A stretch of DNA of 64,000 nt from Enoplolaimus lenunculus (taxonomy: Eukaryota; Nematoda; Enoplea; Enoplida; Thoracostomopsidae). The stretch spans positions 1 through 64,000 of the forward strand of contig JASANG010000772.1 of assembly GCA_030248215.1 (NCBI GenBank), written 5' to 3'. Below the pieces are notes generated by a model. It was not told the origin of the DNA. It made no database searches and worked only from the letters and a program-made list of their open reading frames with translations. Shown in pieces: positions 58,071 to 64,000 of this stretch. The position numbers were made by a program, and so were the translations under genes. Position 1 is the first letter of the stretch. The number at the start of each line of letters is the position of its first letter.

Positions 58071-59288
58071 GAATGTAGCTTGGAATGAATGAGAATATAT
58101 GGGAAGAAAATTCCTAAAACGGTGTACGAGAAATTGAAAAATTGGCTCGTACATGTTTGGGTAACTGTTAATATGTACAATTTTTTACGATCGCAGCTAT
58201 GTTGGAACCAAGTAAAGTATCTGGTGTGTTTTAGCGAGTTTCTTGGTTTATACATATTTTGCGCAAAACAATTAGGGTTTCACTATACTTGTTCGGCTGC
58301 GCCATCCGTTGGCATCCAGCGCTTGTGCCGTTCATCATACGCTATCGTATGTGAGTAATTTGAGTACGATATCCCACGGTGACGCCCGACACCTGATGGT
58401 AGCGGACGTTATCAAATAAAGCACCATTCTTGAACTGCGTGATATTACTTTTAGTTTCAACTTATTGTGTAATATAAACACTTGTTTGTTTTGTTTGTTT
58501 GCTGGTCTGTTTATTTGTTTTTTGTTTCGGTTCATTATTTTAGTCGAATGGGCCGCAGTTAAGAATTTGAATAGGTTTTGCGCGGACGAGTGTCATGAGA
58601 ATTTGGCTTTGCAGTTCACAGAATACTACATTTACTGAAACTTTTGGTGTTTACATAGCGTACACTAACAAGTATTTTCTGGAAGCGACAAAATCATTCC
58701 CGGTTGTATTGGACGTAGTATGGTTACAGTGTGGAAGCACACCAAAAGTTGTAAAAAGGTATGGAAGTTCAGAGAGTAATTGTCTTTAATAGCTCACAAA
58801 TTCGTGCGTGAAATAGTTAAAACATATTAAATTTCAATGAAGAAATTACAATTGCCATTTTATAAGAAGCAAATTTCTTAAATTTTAAGCAATAGTTGTC
58901 TTACATTCGATAAATAATTTTTTGGTAATAAGGATCGAGTTGGATTTCAAGGATATTTCAGGCTGAGCTCAGAGACCCATGTAAAGATTAGCGTTGAAAC
59001 GTTTTCCGTGGGATGTAATAGAGTTAGCTTAAGCTTTACACCAATGTTTTTGTTATAGGCCTAAGTATAAGCTCACTTCTTACGCATTGGGGTACGAATA
59101 TGCTTATATTATTGTTTCAGCCCTGTTCTATACACATCAGTTTCAAAATTTCGTTAACAAAATTGTTGTAATCTCCAGGCAAAAGTTCAATAAATTTGAA
59201 GTTGGTATCCTTGCACAGGGTGGAAACAGACTGCGTTTAAATTAAGTGTCAGTTGCTTGGTGGTAAAAGAGTATTTAAGATCCAAGCG
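58071..59288. other. Orphan exon-like segments, M4 fragment
   Basis: After an acceptor TTATTTTAG at 58544, a frame reads EWAAVKNLNRFCADECHENL then ALQFTEYYIY and stops. In another frame NTTFTETFGVYIAYTNKYFL continues to a donor-like GTATGG near 58760. Both look more protein-like than the surroundings, but no partner exons or start were found; this may be a gene remnant. A decayed M4 piece lies at about 59000-59125. Confidence 0.3.
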
Positions 59289-59491
59289 TACACTGTAAAA
59301 AATGGGGAGTCAAATTGACTCTCTGGGAAACAAGCTTTTCCTGACTACACAAGCTAAGTCAAATTTGACTCCGCCAGAGTCAAATTCGATTCACTGCCGG
59401 CTCTGGTGGAGTCAAATTTGACTCAGTTTGTGTAGTCAGGAAAAGTCTGTTTCCGATAGAGTCAATTTGACTCCCCATTTTTTACAGTGTA
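59289..59491 (+). mobile_element. Foldback MITE family M2, copy 5
   Basis: It starts TACACTGTAAAAAATGGGGA and ends CCCCATTTTTTACAGTGTA. The halves are mirror complements over nearly the whole length, e.g. AAGCTTTTCCTGACTACACA against TGTGTAGTCAGGAAAAGTCT. About 203 bp. The GGGGAGTC/GACTCCCC outer variant differs from the GGTGAGTC of other copies, and both ends share it. Confidence 0.85.
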
Positions 59492-60179
59492 GTTTTCGGG
59501 GCTTATGGATTATGTTCTGGTTTTGTTGATATGTTTATCAATTGCGTACTTATGTTGTAACAAAAGTTAAAATAAAATATACGCAAATGTGTTTGTTGCA
59601 TTGTAGGGCGTTTGGTAGTCAAACTGTTGTTTTTTGGATCGTCAGTCCTGTTCGCATTTTAGTCAGTATTCAATTTTGTGTAATCGTTTTTGAGCTCATT
59701 CTTTAGTTGAAATGCGAACAGAGTTCTTAATCACTAGTGTTTCAACTCGGACACGATTTTCGAGCCGATTTATTTCCGAAAATGGGTGTTTGGTTAGACT
59801 ACAGCGGTGGTTAATACGTCGTATCAAAACAGTTTCTCACAAACTGTATTTCCCAACACAATAGTGTGTATAGACGGATCCTGAAATAACGGAAATTGGT
59901 ATTGCAGTTGAAAGTTACAAAATTGTTTTGTTTTCATACCAGCAAAATTGAGGCAACTTTAGCGGGGCTTTATAGAATTTTCAAGAAATAATGGCGGATG
60001 CACCGAAATTTTTAAGATTTTGGATGGATTTCGTAATTTTTACTTTAACGGAAACAGACACCGAACAGCAATCCTGTTACCCCTTATATCATGCCCAGTT
60101 GTTCTAGAACAACTTTTGCAAAAATATTTTTTGGTCCCAAATGTTATTTTTTGTTTATCCAACAGCTAAAATAGTTTAT
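59492..60179. other. Intergenic, no supported gene
   Basis: AT-rich DNA without recognisable exon or repeat copy. A TTTTTGAGATTTTGG-like phrase near 60015 resembles one near 14410, perhaps an old repeat. Confidence 0.35.
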
Positions 60180-60775
60180 GTACACTCAAAATAAATTGTC
60201 TTGTATTCAAGAGATATTTTTGAAATTTAAGACAATTGTATCTTGATACAGATTCCAGACATATATGTCTTGAATTCAAGACTTTTATTTCTTAAAAAAT
60301 CATCAATATTGGTCTAACATCTTTCACACATAATTGTCTTAAGTTTAAGTCTGTTTTATCAACGATTAAGCAAAATAAAGACACATATTTCTGAAATATG
60401 AGACCAATATGTCATGAAATAAAACACAGAGTTTTGCATGGAAACCGACCTCAAAATTGGGGGCTGAAGCTCAATTCAATACCGTAATTTTACAACCTGA
60501 GATATTTCCAAGACGTAAACTTTGGTTGGGAGGAGCCTGAGTTCAACCCGAAATATCTTTGAAATTCGATTATGAAAATTCTTGAATAAAAGACAACTCT
60601 TTCTTGTATGAAAAAATGTGTGTCTTATAAATTGGCAACAGTCATTTCTTAAATATAACAAATTTATGTTTTAACCACTTAAGAAACGAATTTGTAAACT
60701 GTTTAAAGCAGTTAATGCCTGAAATACAAGACATTTATGTCTTGAAAATCTAAGAAAGTAGGAGTTTTGTTGGAT
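60180..60775 (+). repeat. Repeat made of AAGACA/TGTCTT inverted words
   Basis: It opens TACACTCAAAATAAATTGTC and for about 600 bp contains many short inverted words such as TGTCTTGAATTCAAGACTT and AATACAAGACATTTATGTCT. The architecture parallels the M2 foldbacks (CACT-type left end, one word repeated in both orientations) with a different word. The right end is not clearly paired. Confidence 0.5.
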
Positions 60776-60794
60776 AACCTTATGCTTTTGAAGG

Positions 60795-60985
60795 CCCATG
60801 CAACTTTTAGGGGCGTCCATGTTTCTGGTGGGTCTGTAAAAGAGTAAATTTAGATTTTAGCTTATATTTTTTGCTTAAGCCTAGACTAAGACTTAGGAAC
60901 ACACTTTTGCAACGCTCAAGCTTAGGCTGACAAATAAGCGTCATCTTCTCTGTTACGCCCCTACAAGTAACATTGGCCCTTTTGA
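60795..60985 (-). mobile_element. Family M4 repeat (best ends)
   Basis: It starts CAACTTTTAGGGGCGTCCAT and ends CTGTTACGCCCCTACAAGTA. GGTGGGTCTGTAAAAGAG lies near the left, and two short TTAGG/CTTAAGCCT tracts in the middle. About 190 bp, 250 bp upstream of the NLE1 start. Confidence 0.7.
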
Positions 60986-61234
60986 ATAATGCCCACTGAA
61001 AGTTTATTGCCCAGAAAAATATACTTCGCAAAGTAAAATGGCCTCGCATCGCAAATAAAAAACACCCGGTCTCACTTTGATTGCTTTTATTCACCAATTT
61101 TGTGTCAAAATTAATGGTTTATCGAGATTTTGTGGCTGTTCGGTATTACAGTACAGTGAATCATTTGTAACTTATCAGCAACTGTAATTAATAATTCAAA
61201 TTTCAAAATTTTATTGCGAAAATTGTAATTTAAA

Positions 61235-64000
61235 ATGGAAATGGAAGAAAATTTGCCGGATGACGACGCCGATGATAAACGAATATCGATTCAGTTGCGA
61301 AGTGAATATGGGGCGAATTTGGGGACTCCGTTTGATGTGTCTTTAGGAACGGACCATAAGCAGGTAAGCATTGTATTAGACGCAGGCCACTCCGGCACAT
61401 GTGACTGTTTGGGGCGGTTCGTTTCCTCCGCGAGACTGCAATACACTAAACTTAAGCTTTAGACTAGTGTTTAAGCCTTGGTGTGGGCTTCGTTTTCGAC
61501 TTATCTTTACGCTGAAATGTATTTTTAGGAATATGGTTAGGCTACTATTACGTTTCTACTAGTTGGCTACGTATATGCCTTTAAACGATCCGTAACCAGG
61601 TGATCATAACGCTGGGCTGGAACCGTTCCGGATTAGAAGTATTCTCCTGCTGATGTTTAGATCTAGAAATAGCCCTTAGGATAATGTTAATGTGGTTTAA
61701 AGAATGAATCGCACTGATATAAGTGGTGTCTTTTAGCCTATAATGTGTAAATTTTAATTTTTAGTTGGAAACATTAGTCAATCGATTGCTGGGCAACGAC
61801 GAAGAACCGATCCCATGTTCGTTTTACGTCGAAGATGGCGCAGAAATAACCGGATCCCTACGTTTTGTTATTGACGATACAAATTCGAAATGTAAGTTTG
61901 AAACGTAAGCTTCTAACAAAAGCTGCATATTTTTCGTTTGTAAAAAATGTCTAAATTTAGTAATTTTTAGTTAAATCATCTTGGTTTTAAGCAGTGTCGG
62001 ATCTAGAAATTTCTAATGGGACAGAGCTGTGCGATATAAATATAATAGTAAAGACAGTATTTGAGCAACGTGATTGAGAAGCTAAATGTTGTTTCAGTAC
62101 TTGAGTAAAATTTTGGCTTTGTGGGGTATTCAGGTCTGGGTGGCTGATCCGCCAGTGTTGCTAAAGGCAACTCACCTCGCTAATCCTTAGGTGGACTTTT
62201 AGACTAAAGTGTAAAATTATTGTTGTAGATTGAGTTTGTTTTTGTAAAAGTCCATACTATCTGCAATGTCAAAGCACCTGAGTTTTAGAAACAATATAAT
62301 CTCCTTGCGTTTGCGCTTTGTGGTTTGTTGTCCAGAATTTAATTTCACAATTCTGTCAGCGCAGTTTTATATTTTTTCAAAATGTTAAGTTGCTGTTGCA
62401 TGCACCAGTCTCTGCTTTTCTCCATTTTTAAGTTGAGACTTTCTTTCCTCCAGATTCAAGCTCGAGACACTTTTACCAATTGTTGTGCTTGCTGTCACTG
62501 TATATACCGGTATTTTTGACCGATATATTGGACAAATGTTTGAGCGTTGGCTGTGTGGGGGCGCCCGTTTCTTGTCAGTGAGAGCTCAGTGCAGATCAGC
62601 TCTGAAGTTACAATTTCGTATGATGGTAGCAATTTTTTTACAGCTCAATCGTTTTGCACAGAAAAACATCTTCAAGTCACCTATCAACCACAGGCGGTGT
62701 TCAAAGTGAAACCTGTGACGCGATGCTCGTCCAGTATTCCAGGTATTGTTTTGTATTTCTATGCGGATAAGGTTAATCTGGGTGCAGTTCGTAGGTCGCA
62801 CCTTTTACCTGTTAGCACTGAAGTAGACAGAAGACAATTCCCGTGGGTGGAAGGGAGCACAACCTGCTATTATATTTTTGTATTTTTGAACACAGTTATA
62901 AAAGCGTGTTTTTATATTGGAAATTGTTGTAAGGAAACACACTTTTTTAATATTTAAAGAAAATTTCGGGTAAATGTCCTCAGCCCCGTTTTGCGTACGC
63001 CCCTGTCAGTTGGTGATAGGCCTTGTAATTTTTAACCGATGATGCAAAACGCTAAATTGAAATTGTTGCTAGGTGAAATAGTAAACGTGTGGTTATTGTG
63101 CAGATTCTTAACATTTGATTGCATCAATTACCAATTTGTGATGGATCTTATAACTTTTAAACAGGACACTGTTGCTTGCGGTTTTTATGTCGCTTTGTTA
63201 TTTACTGAGCAATTATTTCTAAATATGGTCTGTTTCAGAAAATAGTTGAAATCAAACGAGGTGTGGAAGTTAACGACATTTAACTGATGATAGGTGCTAT
63301 ACACAGATTAGAATGCACAACACCGCTTATTTTTTGGTGTTTGTAGGTCACGGTGAAGCAGTGACTTGTCTCAGTTTTAGTCCAGATGGTCGTTCGTTGG
63401 TATCTGGTTCTGGTGATACAACCGTCCGATTTTGGGATGTAGACACAGAAACGCCGTTGTTTACTGCGAAGGTTGATAATTGCATCTATTTCAATAAACA
63501 TCGAACGCTCGTGATTGCTATCTTTTCAGCATATACTTTTATTGGATATTACATGTTATCAAAAAATAGTAATAATATTAATGTGAAGCGTTTGTCAATT
63601 TATGAGTAAGAGTGGTGCTAAAGTATGCTGTTCCTGCGACTGTTTTATTAGAGTTATTGCTTTAAATATTGCAACCAGTTTCGCTCGTATTTTTTAGCTT
63701 CTTTCCGTCAGTGTTTTCAGAATAAACGTTTTGCTTTGTGAGACAAAATGTAAACTTTATTCGTCAGAAATTGTCGTAAAATCAATAAATTGTACCTAAT
63801 TGAAATTTATTTAGTTTTTTATATTTTTGGATAGTTATTTTTAGGGGCATCGGCACTGGATTATGTGCGTCAGTTGGTCTCCAGATGGCTATTATGTGGC
63901 GTCAGGCTGTAAAAATGGCGAAGTTCGTATCTGGTTGGCTGATACTGGGACTCAGGCGCCGAAAAGATTTTTGAAAGTGAGTCAATTTTACAACCATTAT
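61235..64000 (+). CDS. NLE1: Notchless homolog (NLE1), exons 1-5, 3' part outside the window
   Basis: Five exons join in phase: 61235-61363, 61765-61891, 62644-62742, 63347-63471 and 63845-63976 (donor GTGAGT), giving about 175 residues. Exons 1-2 hold the NLE domain (PFDVSLGTDHKQLETLVNRL, then EEPIPCSFYVEDGAEITGSL). Exon 3 has the conserved link YQPQAVFKVKPVTRCSSSIP. Exons 4-5 hold WD40 blades one and two: GHGEAVTCLSFSPDGRSLVS with DTTVRFWDVDTETPLF, and GHRHWIMCVSWSPDGYYVAS with NGEVRIWLADTG. NLE1 (yeast Rsa4) acts in the nucleolus: its N-terminal UBL-like domain binds the MIDAS domain of the Rea1/MDN1 ATPase, which drives 60S pre-ribosome maturation. About eight WD40 blades are usual, so roughly six lie beyond the right edge. 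The N-terminus carries a short acidic extension (MEMEENLPDDDADD). The acceptor TTTTTTTACAG at 62643 keeps the family spacing better than upstream alternatives. Confidence 0.93.
63003..63313 (+). mobile_element. Repeat family M6 copy in NLE1 intron 3
   Basis: CAGTTGGTGATAGGCCTTGT at the left and ACTGATGATAGGTGCTATAC with ACAG at the right are inverted M6 end phrases about 300 bp apart. The copy ends about 30 bp before exon 4. Confidence 0.5.

Noticed and set aside
62547-62957. Longer version of NLE1 exon 3 starting upstream
   Set aside because: The acceptor at 62643 joins in phase and restores the spacing known for NLE1; the extra residues upstream do not fit the family.

Overview
The window is AT-rich animal nuclear DNA with GT...AG introns, TTTTAG/TTTCAG-type acceptors and long stretches of short non-autonomous DNA transposons. 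Interspersed TTAGGC/TTTAGGC tracts recall the nematode telomere unit, so a nematode or a related invertebrate is my best guess. Here those tracts sit inside a dispersed repeat rather than a telomere, so the guess is weak. Only one gene is recognisable with confidence: Notchless/NLE1, running off the right edge.

Layout. 1-~5.2 kb: a broken Ty3/gypsy-like LTR retrotransposon on the minus strand (gag, zinc knuckle, protease), continuing off the left edge. 5.2-10.9 kb: repeats, two copies of a ~430 bp MITE (M1) plus a rearranged third, and a 178 bp almost perfect inverted repeat around 655 bp. 10.99-15.02 kb (minus): the last three exons of an F-box/leucine-rich-repeat-like gene whose last intron is filled by nested elements. 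15-41.9 kb: a gene desert made of at least ten short repeat families. 41.9-46.6 kb (plus): a six-exon gene for a small protein with a ParB-like-looking N-terminal part (weak inference) and two C2H2 fingers; its first intron holds a 20 bp minisatellite that repeats the splice-donor word GTAAGT. 49.5-58.0 kb (plus): a chain of about 15 exons with compatible phases up to 56810. It contains in order an F-box-like motif split by an insert, a MIF4G-like helical segment, a possible Argonaute L2/MID-like segment without a visible PIWI domain, and an acidic tail followed by AATAAA. It may be one gene or several. 61.2 kb-end: NLE1 exons 1-5.

Repeat families named here: M1 (ends TTACTGTAGTGACCC), M2 (foldback built from TGAGTCA/TGACTCA words), M3 (ends AAGCCCTATTCACACGTG), M4 (ends near GGGGCGT, carries the TTAGGC tracts), M5 (ends TTAACCCTTTC, tRNA-like core), M6 (ends TATTCTCAAATGTGTATAGC), M7 (ends CAGGGTGCAACCGGA, one copy with an 8 bp duplication, hAT-like), M8 (ends TGGCTGGGTTTCTGAAA), M9 (ends TGCATGGTCCACTTTATC), M10 (ends ACCAAGAGTG). 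No transposase gene was found, so all appear non-autonomous. All exon models come from reading frames, splice consensus and phase only; no transcript or database evidence was available.
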